Shown piece after piece: positions 26,028-34,701 of a DNA stretch of 64,000 nt. Below the pieces are notes generated by a model that made no database searches, was not told where the DNA came from, and saw nothing but the letters and a program-made list of their open reading frames with translations. Origin of the DNA: Saccharibacillus endophyticus (GTDB taxonomy: Bacteria; Bacillota; Bacilli; Paenibacillales; Paenibacillaceae). The position numbers were made by a program, and so were the translations under genes. Each line of letters starts with the position of its first letter. The stretch's first letter is position 1. The DNA is taken from NCBI RefSeq assembly GCF_013185185.1, contig NZ_JAAZWE010000006.1, positions 62,001 to 126,000 of the forward strand, given 5' to 3'.

Positions 26028-26272
26028 GTTTCGATCCCCTTTCGCGTCAAACCTTGACGACATAAAAATCAACGAGCCACCTGCTATTCTGCGTAAAACA
26101 ATCCTTTTTGACTGAATGACCGATTTCAATATTCGGTTCTGCATCTGTGTTCTAACCTTGTCCTTTTCCTCGTGCAATGAATCAAACTAAAGCCAAAATA
26201 AGCAAAAAGCCCCCTATCGCGCAATTGCAACACGACAAGAGGCTCAGTGCCATCTTCTAAAATAAAGCTTAT

Positions 26273-26297
26273 AAAAAAGCGCCCTGAGGGCGCTTCG
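26273..26297 (-). terminator. hxlR terminator
   Basis: Minus strand AAGCGCCC-TCA-GGGCGCTTTTTTATAAG. Confidence 0.88.
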
Positions 26298-26363
26298 AGA
26301 CTAAAAACCATTTATTCGGGCAGACACAGAGGTTTCTATAACTATTTCTCGCAGCGGCAGCAC

Positions 26364-26738
26364 TCAGTTCGCTTCCTGATCCGGCGTTTTCCAGATGACT
26401 TCTTCGCCGTATTTTTTGCCCCAGTCGTACATCATGCGCAGCACGGGGGTCAGGCTTTCGCCGTAGGCGGTCAGCGAGTATTCGACTTTGGGCGGGACTT
26501 CGCGGTAGACTTCCCGGTGCACGAGCAGATCCTCTTCCAGTTCGCGCAGTTGGTTGGTCAGCATTTTTTGCGTAATGTTGGGAATCAGCTTTTTCAATTC
26601 GCTGAAGCGCTTCGTTCCTTCGAGTCCGAGATGCCAGAGGATAATCAGCTTCCACTTGCCTCCGATGACAGCCAGGGTGAGTTCTTTTTCGCAGTTGATT
26701 GCTTGCAGGTCGATCCGTTCTTTGACTTCGCTTGCCAT
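26364..26738 (-). CDS. hxlR: HxlR-family transcriptional activator
   Basis: 124-aa winged-helix regulator. CEKELTLAVIGGKWKLIILWHLGLEGTKRFSELKKLIPNITQKMLTNQLRELEEDLLVHREVYREVPPKVEYSLTAYGESL is the complete HxlR signature. It is divergent from hxlAB, exactly the Bacillus arrangement, where HxlR activates hxlAB in response to formaldehyde. The roughly 300-bp intergenic region therefore probably holds its operators. Gene symbol assigned from context plus family. Confidence 0.88.
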   Translation of the reverse strand: MASEVKERIDLQAINCEKELTLAVIGGKWKLIILWHLGLEGTKRFSELKKLIPNITQKMLTNQLRELEEDLLVHREVYREVPPKVEYSLTAYGESLTPVLRMMYDWGKKYGEEVIWKTPDQEAN

Positions 26739-27044
26739 CGTTGAATCCCTCCGTTATATGAAATTAATGTCGGTATTAGACTTGGTCGGTCCCAATAGTA
26801 TACATCAGAACCGTACCCTCCGGCAAAGAAAGTAAGGGCAGATCGGATACCGGCTTCGCGCAATCCCTTGCCCCGCGCAATAGTATCCTCCACGTAACTT
26901 CCCCACTTCAAAGTGCCTTCTTCCGCTTCCGCAGGTTGAGGCTTACAATAAATCCAGACGGCACGCTTCCCGGCTCGCCCGGATCGCTGAAAATAAATTC
27001 GAACGTGCCTTAAACCCAACTTAACCGATAAGGAGTGTTTGTAT

Positions 27045-27695
27045 ATGAAATTGCAATTGGCATTGGATCTGGTCGACATCCCTGGAGCGATCGAAGTCGT
27101 TAAAGAGGTAGAAGCCCATATCGATATCGTGGAAATCGGTACGCCGATCGTTATCAACGAAGGCCTGCACGCGGTAAAAGCATTGAAAGAAGCTTTCCCG
27201 CAGCTCGACGTTCTGGCTGACCTGAAAGTCATGGACGCGGGCGGTTACGAAGTCATGAAAGCAACGGAAGCCGGCGCAAGCATCGTGACGGTTCTGGGCG
27301 CGTCCAACGACTCGACCATCCGCGGCGCCGTGGAAGAAGCGAAAAAACACGGCACGCAAATCCTGATCGACATGATCAACGTGCCTAACCTGGCCGAGCG
27401 CGCCGCTCAAGTCGACGCTCTGGGCGTGGACTACATCTGCGTGCACACCGGCTACGATCTGCAAGCGGAAGGCCAAAGCCCGTTCGAAGACCTGCAAACG
27501 ATCAAAGCCGTCGTGAAAAACGCGAAAACGGCTGTTGCCGGCGGTATCAAGCTGGACACGCTGCCGGGCGTTATCGCGGCTCAACCGGACCTCGTAATCG
27601 TAGGCGGCGGTATCGCGGGCCAAGACGACAAAGCAGCTACGGCCGCTGAAATGCGCCGCCTGATCCAAGAAGGTTCCGCTGCGGCTCAGGTCTAA
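27045..27695 (+). CDS. hxlA: 3-hexulose-6-phosphate synthase
   Basis: Condenses formaldehyde with ribulose-5-phosphate to hexulose-6-phosphate (ribulose monophosphate pathway; detoxification in Bacillus). 216 aa of the OMP-decarboxylase-like TIM barrel. LQLALDLVDIPGAIEVVKEVEAHIDIVEIGTPIVINEG, ADLKVMDAGGYE (catalytic Asp/Lys), HTGYDLQAEGQSP and VAGGIKLDTLP are diagnostic. ATG 27045 has AAGGAG 9 nt upstream. hxlB starts 4 nt after its stop. Confidence 0.95.
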   Translation: MKLQLALDLVDIPGAIEVVKEVEAHIDIVEIGTPIVINEGLHAVKALKEAFPQLDVLADLKVMDAGGYEVMKATEAGASIVTVLGASNDSTIRGAVEEAKKHGTQILIDMINVPNLAERAAQVDALGVDYICVHTGYDLQAEGQSPFEDLQTIKAVVKNAKTAVAGGIKLDTLPGVIAAQPDLVIVGGGIAGQDDKAATAAEMRRLIQEGSAAAQV

Positions 27696-27699
27696 GCAC

Positions 27700-28281
27700 A
27701 TGAGCAGCCAATCTTCGGCACTCGCGGTCACGACGGATTTTGCCGCGCAAGTGGCTGCCGAACTGACCGAGGCGGTCCGCGGCATCGATCAAGCGCAGGC
27801 TGAAGCATTCGTTGAAGCACTGGATAGCGCGGCAAACGTCTTTACGGCTGGCGCGGGACGCTCCGGCTTGATGGGCAAAGCCTTGGCGATGCGGTTGATG
27901 CACGGCGGCTCCGCGGCCCATGTGGTAGGGGAAACGACGACACCGGGCATCGGACCGGGCGATCTGCTCGTCATCGCTTCGGGTTCGGGCGAGACCCGGA
28001 CGCTGGTTCCCATGGCTGAAAAAGCACGTGAATTGGGCGCCGATGTTGCGGTGGTCACGTTGAAGCCCGACTCCACGCTCGCCAAGCTGGCGACGCTGGT
28101 CGTTCAGCTTCCGGGAGCCTCCAAGTCCCGCGAAAATGACGACTACGCAACCATCCAGCCGATGGGTTCGTTGTTCGAGCAAACGCTGCTGCTGTTTTTC
28201 GACGCCTCCGTGCTGCGCTTGATGCAGCGGAGGGGACTCGACGGCAACAAAATGTACGGCAAGCATGCCAATTTGGAATAA
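27700..28281 (+). CDS. hxlB: 6-phospho-3-hexuloisomerase
   Basis: Isomerises hexulose-6-phosphate to fructose-6-phosphate. 193-aa SIS-domain protein with FTAGAGRSGLMGKALAMRLMHGG, VGETTTPGIGPGDLLVIASGSGET, LPGASKSRENDDYATIQPMGSLFEQ and the C-terminal GNKMYGKHANLE, all HxlB-typical. Translationally close to hxlA (4-nt gap). A terminator follows. Confidence 0.95.
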   Translation: MSSQSSALAVTTDFAAQVAAELTEAVRGIDQAQAEAFVEALDSAANVFTAGAGRSGLMGKALAMRLMHGGSAAHVVGETTTPGIGPGDLLVIASGSGETRTLVPMAEKARELGADVAVVTLKPDSTLAKLATLVVQLPGASKSRENDDYATIQPMGSLFEQTLLLFFDASVLRLMQRRGLDGNKMYGKHANLE

Positions 28282-28304
28282 CGTTCAGTACGAAATTTCA
28301 ACCG

Positions 28305-28340
28305 AAAGCCGATTCTTCTTTACGAAGAGTCGGCTTTTTT
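28305..28340 (+). terminator. hxlAB terminator
   Basis: AAAGCCGATTCTTC-TTTAC-GAAGAGTCGGCTTTTTT. Confidence 0.92.
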
Positions 28341-28501
28341 AAGCTTTTTCCTTCTATAATTAACTTTCTTTTTTTCATATCCTGTCGATAAAAAGGTTCC
28401 GAGGGCTTATTTAGGTTTATTTTTAAATTAGACGTTTCCTTGCTTTCCTTCTATTTCTACTAATGCTCCTGCACAATCTGAGAAAAGGAGCCGGACCCCT
28501 T

Positions 28502-29209
28502 ATGTCCAATTACACCGTTTCGGACACGATTCGTTACAAGACGCTTTCTTTGTTCGCCGAGCATTTCGGCATTTCGCCGGCGCGCGTATCGGTAACGGTA
28601 AACGACAGCTGCGTCATCATCTGCGCGGAACGCTTTTTGCAGCCGATCGTGGAATCGATGATTCATGAAGCTTCGCAAGGCGCCCTTCAATCGACCCGGG
28701 AACTGATGGTCGGCTATTTGATGCCGGAACTTTGCCGTTATATTTTCAACGATTGCGGTCTTCCGGTCGAAACGCATGCCTACGATTGGAATGACGACGA
28801 TCTATCCTGCCTGATTTTCATGATGTTCAGCGAGCCCGCCTGTTTGCGCGAAAACGAGCCTTACCCGGAGCAAAACAAAGTTCATCGCAACATCGCCACG
28901 CTGACGTACGATTTTCAACGATTTCCGGAAAAAATCTATTCATTTTGGATGGAACGCACAATGCTCGTGATCGTTCGGGACGGCACGCTGACCGAAGTCG
29001 AAAAAGCTTTGATCGAAGACGAACATTGCGAAGTGCTGCGCATCTCCAAACGGCGGGTGGAAAAAAAGAAGTTTTGCGAAGAACCGCCGTTCGGCGGCAT
29101 CGCGAATCGAAGCGTAAAAGGCATTTACATCGATTGGATTTTCCCGGATGACCGCAGCATATTGGTGTACGTATTCGATAAAGCCCAGCCGAAGCTATTT
29201 TACGACTGA
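28502..29209 (+). CDS. MpsC/DUF2294 family protein, paralogue 1, two tandem domains
   Basis: About 235 aa, twice the size of a single DUF2294 (MpsC) domain. N-half: FGISPARVSVTVNDSCVIICAERFLQP ... TRELMVGYL ... HAYDWNDDDLSCLIFMMF. C-half: FPEKIYSFWMERTMLVIVRDGTLTEVEKALIEDEHCEVLRISKRRVEKK ... VKGIYIDWIFPDDRSILVYVFD. In Staphylococcus MpsABC takes part in bicarbonate/Na+ transport, but no mpsA or mpsB is near, so function here is open. No membrane segment or signal peptide is visible. ATG 28502 follows AAGGAG by 11 nt. It is followed by a paralogue. Confidence 0.75.
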   Translation: MSNYTVSDTIRYKTLSLFAEHFGISPARVSVTVNDSCVIICAERFLQPIVESMIHEASQGALQSTRELMVGYLMPELCRYIFNDCGLPVETHAYDWNDDDLSCLIFMMFSEPACLRENEPYPEQNKVHRNIATLTYDFQRFPEKIYSFWMERTMLVIVRDGTLTEVEKALIEDEHCEVLRISKRRVEKKKFCEEPPFGGIANRSVKGIYIDWIFPDDRSILVYVFDKAQPKLFYD

Positions 29210-29248
29210 GATCGAATCAAAACGCTACTTTATTCAAAGGAGACCTAT

Positions 29249-29950
29249 TTGACCATGACGATTGAAAAAATCACCCACTCTATCCAACAAACCGTTTTTT
29301 CGTTATTCGAGACGAACTTCGGCAAACGACCCGAAGCCGTCAGGGTCTCCGCCAACGAAAAATGCTTGATTATCCGCATCGAAGGTTTTCTGGGCAGCAT
29401 CATGGAAACGATGATTGCCGAAAAGTCGCACGGCGCTTTGAACTCTACCCGGGAACTTATCGTCGGTTACATGCTGTCCCAGCTCGACGAAGATTTGAGC
29501 AGCGAATTGAATTTGGACGTCGCCCATTTTTATTACGATTGGAACGATTCGGATCTGAGCTGCATCATTTCCGTCGTTTTGCGGGAAAACGAGCATTATG
29601 CGTTGGACGATCCTTATCCGGGCAAAGAAGAAGTGCATCAGAAGGTCGTGGATATTACGCAAAAGGTACAAAAGGTCCCCGAAAAAGTCCATTCGTTTTG
29701 GGTAGACGGCGATTTTCTGGTGGTCATCCGCGGCGGCCTGCTGATCGAATTGGAAACGGCGCTGCTGGAAGACGGTCACGAATCCGCTCTGCGGATCGCC
29801 AAACGAAAAGTCGAAAAGCGCTATTTCGCGCAAAAAATGAATTTGGCCGAAATCGTCGGACGTCAGCCTACCGGCGTCTATCTCGACTGGGCGTTCGATC
29901 TGGACCGCAGCATGATCGTCTACTCTTTCGATTCCGAAACGAGCCGTTAA
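29249..29950 (+). CDS. MpsC/DUF2294 family protein, paralogue 2, two tandem domains
   Basis: 233 aa, clearly homologous along its whole length to the preceding gene: FGKRPEAVRVSANEKCLIIRIEGFLGSIMETMI ... TRELIVGYM ... YYDWNDSDLSCIISVV and PEKVHSFWVDGDFLVVIRGGLLIELETALLEDGHESALRIAKRKVEKR ... TGVYLDWAFDLDRSMIVYSFD. Start is TTG 29249 (AAGGAG 7 nt upstream) or ATG 29255 (13 nt). The 39-nt gap suggests one transcript and a local gene duplication. A terminator follows. Confidence 0.75.
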   Translation: MTMTIEKITHSIQQTVFSLFETNFGKRPEAVRVSANEKCLIIRIEGFLGSIMETMIAEKSHGALNSTRELIVGYMLSQLDEDLSSELNLDVAHFYYDWNDSDLSCIISVVLRENEHYALDDPYPGKEEVHQKVVDITQKVQKVPEKVHSFWVDGDFLVVIRGGLLIELETALLEDGHESALRIAKRKVEKRYFAQKMNLAEIVGRQPTGVYLDWAFDLDRSMIVYSFDSETSR

Positions 29951-29983
29951 GGTAAATAGATAGGTTTTGGTCAAAAAGCAAAC

Positions 29984-30016
29984 AAAAACCGACCTGGTGA
30001 ACAGGCCGGTTTTTTC
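29984..30016. terminator. Bidirectional terminator
   Basis: AAAAACCGACCTG-GTGAA-CAGGCCGGTTTTTT between convergent units. Confidence 0.9.
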
Positions 30017-30041
30017 AGTTGCTGCTTGTTGCTTTGTTGCG

Positions 30042-30308
30042 TCATTCGTTCTCGCCGGTCATTTCGATACGGTCGATCCCTTGCACCGTGATCGATACTT
30101 CGAAATTGCCGTCGCCTACGGGACTCATCCTCAGTAAACCTCGTTCGGCGAGATAGCGGTAAGCGAGCTTGCGCTCCGTCTCTCCGTTGATCTCGTCTCC
30201 GGACAAGATGCTCGGCTCGCCCGCAAGCTCGAACCAACTGTCGTACAGCCTGCCCAGCACTTCGCGCCGAAGGCCCCGGCGGCGGTTGAACTGTCCCATG
30301 CGTTCCAA
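30042..30308 (-). CDS. Small protein of unknown function, last gene of the GH3 operon
   Basis: 88 aa, not recognised. The sequence (RRGLRREVLGRLYDSWFELAGEPSILSGDEINGETERKLAYRYLAERGLLRMSPVGDGNFEVSITVQGIDRIE) looks like a winged-helix, YjcQ-like shape: an AYRYLAERGLL helix and then a beta-wing. No catalytic motif. TTG 30308 is chosen because AAGGAGG lies 9 nt upstream; ATG 30299 is the alternative. Same strand as, and 88 nt after, the 195-aa gene. Confidence 0.6.
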   Translation of the reverse strand: MERMGQFNRRRGLRREVLGRLYDSWFELAGEPSILSGDEINGETERKLAYRYLAERGLLRMSPVGDGNFEVSITVQGIDRIEMTGENE

Positions 30309-30396
30309 AAGACCTCTCCTCCTTCGTGTGTGGATCGCGGGGCCGTTCGCTTCGCGCTTCGGCTTCAAACGAAAGCCCTCACTTCCTATTACACGA

Positions 30397-30984
30397 TTAA
30401 GGTCTTGTTCGACGCTCCGTCGATTCTCGAAGAATCCCGGCAGCCAAGGCATGAACGCGTTCCAGTTCCAACTTCGCTTCGATGCGCGCATGCGGATTGT
30501 TCGGATCGATCGGCTCCGGCTCGACTGCCGCCGCTTGCCGCACGATGTCCAGCAGGCGCTTCAACGCTTGAGGTTCCGGCATAGCCGGATCGATGCAAGC
30601 GCAGGCCGTAAGCACGCCTTCGAACGCCGGGCCGATCGTCAGCGACAGGCTTTCGTACTGCTTCCACTTTTGCTCCGCGAACGTGACCAACGGCTTGCCC
30701 GCCCGTTCGGGCCGAAAGCGTCGGAACGCTTCGCAAACGGCGTCTTCATCCGCAAAGCCCAATTCTTCCAGCAAACGGCGTACCGCAACTTCCGTACCCA
30801 GTTTAGCCAAAGCCAGATAAGCCAGCTTCCGCTGCGGTTTCTTTTTGGCTTCCGCCAGTTCGAGCAGAGCCGCTTCGTCCGGGCGCTCCAGACCTTTGGC
30901 CGCTAAAGCAACTTGCAGCTTCTCCATCTCTTTCGCGGAAAAATCAGGCTTGACGCCGTCTTGAAAAAACGGACGTTCAGCCAT
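30397..30984 (-). CDS. Uncharacterised protein translationally coupled to the GH3 gene
   Basis: 195 aa, soluble, mostly helical, no recognised domain. KKPQRKLAYLALAKLGTEVAVRRLLEELG could be a HEAT-like helical pair. Its ATG overlaps the end of the upstream glycosidase gene by 8 nt, which indicates coupling and a common transcript. Only that context hints at a role in glycoside use. Confidence 0.65.
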   Translation of the reverse strand: MAERPFFQDGVKPDFSAKEMEKLQVALAAKGLERPDEAALLELAEAKKKPQRKLAYLALAKLGTEVAVRRLLEELGFADEDAVCEAFRRFRPERAGKPLVTFAEQKWKQYESLSLTIGPAFEGVLTACACIDPAMPEPQALKRLLDIVRQAAAVEPEPIDPNNPHARIEAKLELERVHALAAGILRESTERRTRP

Positions 30985-33310
30985 TGAGCTTGTCCAGCAG
31001 CTCGTTCAGCTTTTGCTCGCCGTCCGGTTTGGCCGCGAAGCCGACCGCGGCCCGGAGAGGCAAATAACGTCCGACCGCTTCCATCATGCCGGCCTGATCA
31101 TGCCCGTCTTCGTCTTCATCGCCGCTTTGCGCTTCTTTTTCATCTTCGGCAGGCGGCGTGAACAGTCCGCCTTGCAGGAACTCGTCCAGCAGCGCTTTCT
31201 TCTCCGGGGTTAAGCGTCCCGGCTGCATCAAGTCGCCGATCAGCGAGTTGCGATGCACGGGTTCCCGTACAGGCTCGTCGCCTTCGATCTGTACTTCGGC
31301 CGTCAGCGCGATGTCGCGCGAAGACGATCCTACGCTCAGCTCGAACACGCCGCTCTCCACGCGCCAACCGCTTGTTTGAACGTCGTAGTAGGCGAAGGCT
31401 CTGCGGTCGAGCGTCAACGATACCGTCTTGCTTTCGCCCGGCTCGAACTCTACTTTTTCAAACCCCTTCAATTCTTGACGCGGACGGTCCACGGTGCTTT
31501 CCACGTCGCGGACATACAGCTGCACGATCTCCTTAGCCGCAACGCTGCCCGTATTTTTCACCTGCACGCTGACTTCAACACCCGCATCGGCCGAAGTTTG
31601 CGAAGCGCTCAGTTTCAGATCGGAGTAGGCGAATGTGGCATAAGACAAACCGAAACCGAACGGGAACAGCGGCTGTATCGCTTTTTTGTCGTAATAACGG
31701 TAGCCGACGTAAATGCCTTCGCGATACTCCACGCGGTCGCCCACGCCGGGGAAATTGAGGTACGCCGGCGTGTCTTCGATGCGTACAGGAAACGTCTCGG
31801 CTAATTTGCCGGAAGGACTGACGTTGCCGAACAAAATATCCGCGATCGCGCCGCCCAGTGCCTGACCGCCGAGATAAGCTTCGAGAAGTCCTTTGACTCC
31901 GCCGAGCCACGGCATTTCAACAGGCGAGCCGTTGCTGAGCACGACGACCAGATTCGGCTGCGCTTTCGACAGTTCTTCGATCAGCTTGAGTTGGTTGTCC
32001 GGCAAACGCAGATGCGTGCGGTCATATCCTTCCGACTCGTAGGCGTCCGGCAGTCCCGCGTACAGTACGGCTACGTCGGAATGCGCTGCCAGCTTCACGG
32101 CTTCCGCGATTTTCGCTTCGTCGACGGTGTCGCCTTTGAGGCTGTAGCCGCTCGCGTAGCTGACCTCGGCCTCGCCCGCTTCCTGAGCAAACTCGTCGTA
32201 CGCGACTTCCAGCTTGGTCGGCTTGATATGCGAGCTGCCGCCGCCTTGGTAACGGGGACGTTTCGCCAATTCGCCGATGACCGCGATTTTGCCCGAGCGC
32301 TTCAGCGGCAGGACACGATCGTCGTTTTTGAGCAGCACCATGCTTTCCCGTGCCACGCGGCGGGCAAGAGCATGATGTTCGTCTTTGTCGTACGCGGCAT
32401 TTTCGACTTTCTCGGCCACGGAACGGAATACGACGCGCAGGATTCGCTCGACGGCCGCATTCAATTTCTCCTCGGATAATGTGCCGTTCTTGACCGCTTC
32501 CACGATCTTGCCGTCCCCGATTCCGCCGCTCGACGGCATTTCCAGCTCCAGTCCGGCCGCAAGTCCTTCCGCCCGTTCGTTCACCGCGCCCCAGTCGGAT
32601 ACGACGAAGCCTTCCAATCCCCATTCTTCTTTCAGGATTTGATTCAGCAGATAGTCGTTTTCCGAAGCATAGGTGCCGTTGACGCGGTTGTAGGAACTCA
32701 TGACGGTCCACGGTTGGCCTTTTTTAACTGCGCCTTCGAAGCTAGCCAGATAGATTTCGCGCAGCGTGCGCTCGTCGACGATCGCGTCCACGGACATGCG
32801 GCGATGCTCCTGATTATTGACGGCAAAATGCTTCAGCGACGTGCCGACGCCCTGGCTTTGCACGCCCTGGATATGGCTGGCCGCGATCTCCGAGGAAAGG
32901 TACGGATCTTCGGAAAAATACTCGAAGTTGCGTCCGCACAGCGGCGAGCGCTTGATGTTCGCGCCCGGTCCGAGCAGCACCGCCACGTTCTCCGCCTGAC
33001 ATTCTTCGCCGAGCGCCGTGCCCATTTGCCGGATCAGGTCGCGGTCCCACGACGATGCGATCCCGGCCGCCGAAGGGAAACAGGTCGCGGGCACGCTGTC
33101 GTTCAGCCCCAGGTGATCCGCGCCTTCCGCCTGTTTGCGCAATCCGTGCGGACCGTCGGTCACCATCACGGACGGAATGCCAAGACGCTCAATCCCTTTG
33201 GTATGCCAGAAATCCTGACCGGAGCAAAGGCCCGCTTTTTCCTCCAACGTCATTTGAGCGATCAATTCTTGAATATTCGGCGTTTCTTTTGCTTGGTTTT
33301 GCTGACTCAT
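30977..33310 (-). CDS. Glycoside hydrolase family 3, beta-glucosidase type
   Basis: 777 aa with the start at 33310 (AGAGGAG 7 nt upstream). Domain order: GH3 N-terminal barrel (about 15-300), GH3 C-terminal sandwich (about 350-575), FN3-like domain (about 615-690), then an acidic C-terminal tail. VTDGPHGLRKQ, KHFAVNNQEHRR (substrate binding) and FVVSDWGAV with nucleophile Asp239 are typical. There is no signal peptide, so it probably cleaves imported oligosaccharides in the cytoplasm. First gene of a three-gene operon. A divergent AraC regulator and a cre-like site upstream suggest substrate induction and catabolite repression. Confidence 0.92.
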   Translation of the reverse strand: MSQQNQAKETPNIQELIAQMTLEEKAGLCSGQDFWHTKGIERLGIPSVMVTDGPHGLRKQAEGADHLGLNDSVPATCFPSAAGIASSWDRDLIRQMGTALGEECQAENVAVLLGPGANIKRSPLCGRNFEYFSEDPYLSSEIAASHIQGVQSQGVGTSLKHFAVNNQEHRRMSVDAIVDERTLREIYLASFEGAVKKGQPWTVMSSYNRVNGTYASENDYLLNQILKEEWGLEGFVVSDWGAVNERAEGLAAGLELEMPSSGGIGDGKIVEAVKNGTLSEEKLNAAVERILRVVFRSVAEKVENAAYDKDEHHALARRVARESMVLLKNDDRVLPLKRSGKIAVIGELAKRPRYQGGGSSHIKPTKLEVAYDEFAQEAGEAEVSYASGYSLKGDTVDEAKIAEAVKLAAHSDVAVLYAGLPDAYESEGYDRTHLRLPDNQLKLIEELSKAQPNLVVVLSNGSPVEMPWLGGVKGLLEAYLGGQALGGAIADILFGNVSPSGKLAETFPVRIEDTPAYLNFPGVGDRVEYREGIYVGYRYYDKKAIQPLFPFGFGLSYATFAYSDLKLSASQTSADAGVEVSVQVKNTGSVAAKEIVQLYVRDVESTVDRPRQELKGFEKVEFEPGESKTVSLTLDRRAFAYYDVQTSGWRVESGVFELSVGSSSRDIALTAEVQIEGDEPVREPVHRNSLIGDLMQPGRLTPEKKALLDEFLQGGLFTPPAEDEKEAQSGDEDEDGHDQAGMMEAVGRYLPLRAAVGFAAKPDGEQKLNELLDKLNG

Positions 33311-33399
33311 ATTCGATCTCCTCTCGGTATGGGGGTTGAGTGCGGCGAAGATGCTTGCATGACTAACTAAATTGTTTATTAGACCATTTGATGGCATTT

Positions 33400-33415
33400 T
33401 AATCGTTCACGATTA
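33400..33415. promoter_or_regulatory. Perfect inverted repeat in the GH3-araC intergenic region
   Basis: TAATCGT-TC-ACGATTA, a 7-bp perfect palindrome with a 2-bp centre. A candidate operator; AraC proteins usually prefer direct repeats, so the binder is uncertain. Confidence 0.45.
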
Positions 33416-33417
33416 TT

Positions 33418-33432
33418 GTAGAGCGTTTTCAT
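33418..33432. promoter_or_regulatory. Putative cre site, GH3 promoter
   Basis: On the minus strand ATGAAAACGCTCTAC matches cre consensus WTGNAANCGNWNNCW at all but the last two constrained positions, about 110 bp upstream of the glycosidase start. Confidence 0.5.
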
Positions 33433-33530
33433 CACGGGAATCTATTAAGAAAAAGACCTTTTTTGTAGTTTCGGCAGCTAAGCTTTAAAATAAGAGCAAG
33501 AAGATCGGTGAAGGCGAGGGATTGTCAGGC

Positions 33531-34346
33531 ATGGAAAAAAGACGAAGCGAGATCAACGGTACTGTGACGAAAAATCAAGAGAAAACGGATGAAATCCCGA
33601 CGTCTTTTTCCGCATTCGCCGACGACCGGGAACTTCTGCGCAATCTGGCGAGAAGTCGGCAAAATCAACATCTGCATCACGACCTCCCTACCGAACGCAA
33701 AATGCTGCAATACATACGCGAAGGCCGCGGCGAGGAGTTGGAAGCTTTTTTGACGGACTGGGGGCAGCGCGAAGATTTCGGCATTTTGTCCCGCAGCAGC
33801 TTGCTTCGCCATAAGAAAAATCTGACGATCTGCGGCATTACGCTCTACACGCGGGCGGCGATCGAAGGCGGATTGAATGCCGAGATTGCGTTTACGCTCA
33901 GCGACCTGTTGATCCAGCGCGTGGAGGAGCAGCATTCGCCGGAAGACGTGGATCGGTTGTCGACCGTCGCGGTACGCGAATTTGCGCAGCGGGTGCGGCA
34001 GGCACGGGAGTCTTCGGGCAGCGGTACGTTCGAAGCTTGTCGGCAGTACATTTTCAACCATCTGTACGAGGAACTGCCTCTCTCCCGCCTAGGCGCCGCG
34101 ACCGGGCTTAACCCCTCGTATCTGTCTCGGCTGTGCAAAAAGGAAACGGGGTTATCGCTGTCTGCTTATATTCGGCGTGAGAAAGTGGAGGAAGCGAAAA
34201 GGCTGTTGGAGTTGAACGAGTATACGTTATCGGAGATTTGCGTGCTGCTGAGATTTAATGATCAGAGTCATTTTACGCAGGTGTTCAAAGCTTGGAGCGG
34301 AGTGACCCCGGGGGCGTATCGGAAACGGTTTGCGAAGAAAAATTGA
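33531..34346 (+). CDS. AraC-family transcriptional regulator
   Basis: 271 aa. The C-terminal 100 residues carry the double helix-turn-helix: LPLSRLGAATGLNPSYLSRLCKKETGLSLSAYIRREKVEEAKRLLELNEYTLSEICVLLRFNDQSHFTQVFKAWSGVTPGAYRKRF. The N-terminal part resembles the effector region of YesN-like regulators (HDLPTERKMLQYIREGRGEELEAFL). It is divergent from the GH3 operon, which it probably controls. ATG 33531 has AGGG 10 nt upstream; the TTG 9 nt earlier lies too close to the site. Confidence 0.88.
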   Translation: MEKRRSEINGTVTKNQEKTDEIPTSFSAFADDRELLRNLARSRQNQHLHHDLPTERKMLQYIREGRGEELEAFLTDWGQREDFGILSRSSLLRHKKNLTICGITLYTRAAIEGGLNAEIAFTLSDLLIQRVEEQHSPEDVDRLSTVAVREFAQRVRQARESSGSGTFEACRQYIFNHLYEELPLSRLGAATGLNPSYLSRLCKKETGLSLSAYIRREKVEEAKRLLELNEYTLSEICVLLRFNDQSHFTQVFKAWSGVTPGAYRKRFAKKN

Positions 34347-34438
34347 AGAATTTAGGGATAAGTGCTTGCTATACGTCTGGGACCTATGGTATGATCTTTC
34401 TTGTCGACAAGAGTTCCACTCTTGTGCAAGCCATATGA

Positions 34439-34510
34439 AGGACGGTAGCTCAGCGGGAGAGCACTATCTTGACAGGGTAGGGGTCATGGGTTCGATCCCC
34501 ATCCGTCCTA
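34439..34510 (+). tRNA. tRNA-Val (anticodon GAC)
   Basis: A complete cloverleaf can be drawn. Acceptor AGGACGG / CCGTCCT, D-stem GCTC / GAGC, anticodon stem CTATC / GGTAG with loop TTGACAG (GAC at 34-36), T-arm ATGGG-TTCGATC-CCCAT, discriminator A. CCA is not encoded. A terminator follows directly. Confidence 0.95.
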
Positions 34511-34516
34511 TACTTG

Positions 34517-34550
34517 AAAAACCCTTATGCGATAAGGGTTTTCTTTTTTT
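34517..34550 (+). terminator. tRNA-Val terminator
   Basis: AAAACCCTTA-TGCGA-TAAGGGTTTTCTTTTTTT. Confidence 0.92.
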
Positions 34551-34701
34551 ATGCTTTTTTAAAACTCTTTAAAATCATCGAGTGGTGCCGAAATTGGTGC
34601 CGCTTTTTAGTTTTTATAAACAAAAGGCAAGCAAGCATCCATCCATCTATACTTCCTTTTTTTGGTACTATCGAGACATACAAAGAACGGAGGGTGATTT
34701 A

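Noticed and set aside
26205..26245. Attenuator-like hairpin upstream of the P450 gene
   Set aside because: Stem is imperfect with several mismatches; could equally be a second hxlR terminator, so not called.
34512..34700. Integrase remnant after tRNA-Val
   Set aside because: The frames here contain no recombinase motif, and no second copy of the tRNA 3' end was seen in the window.
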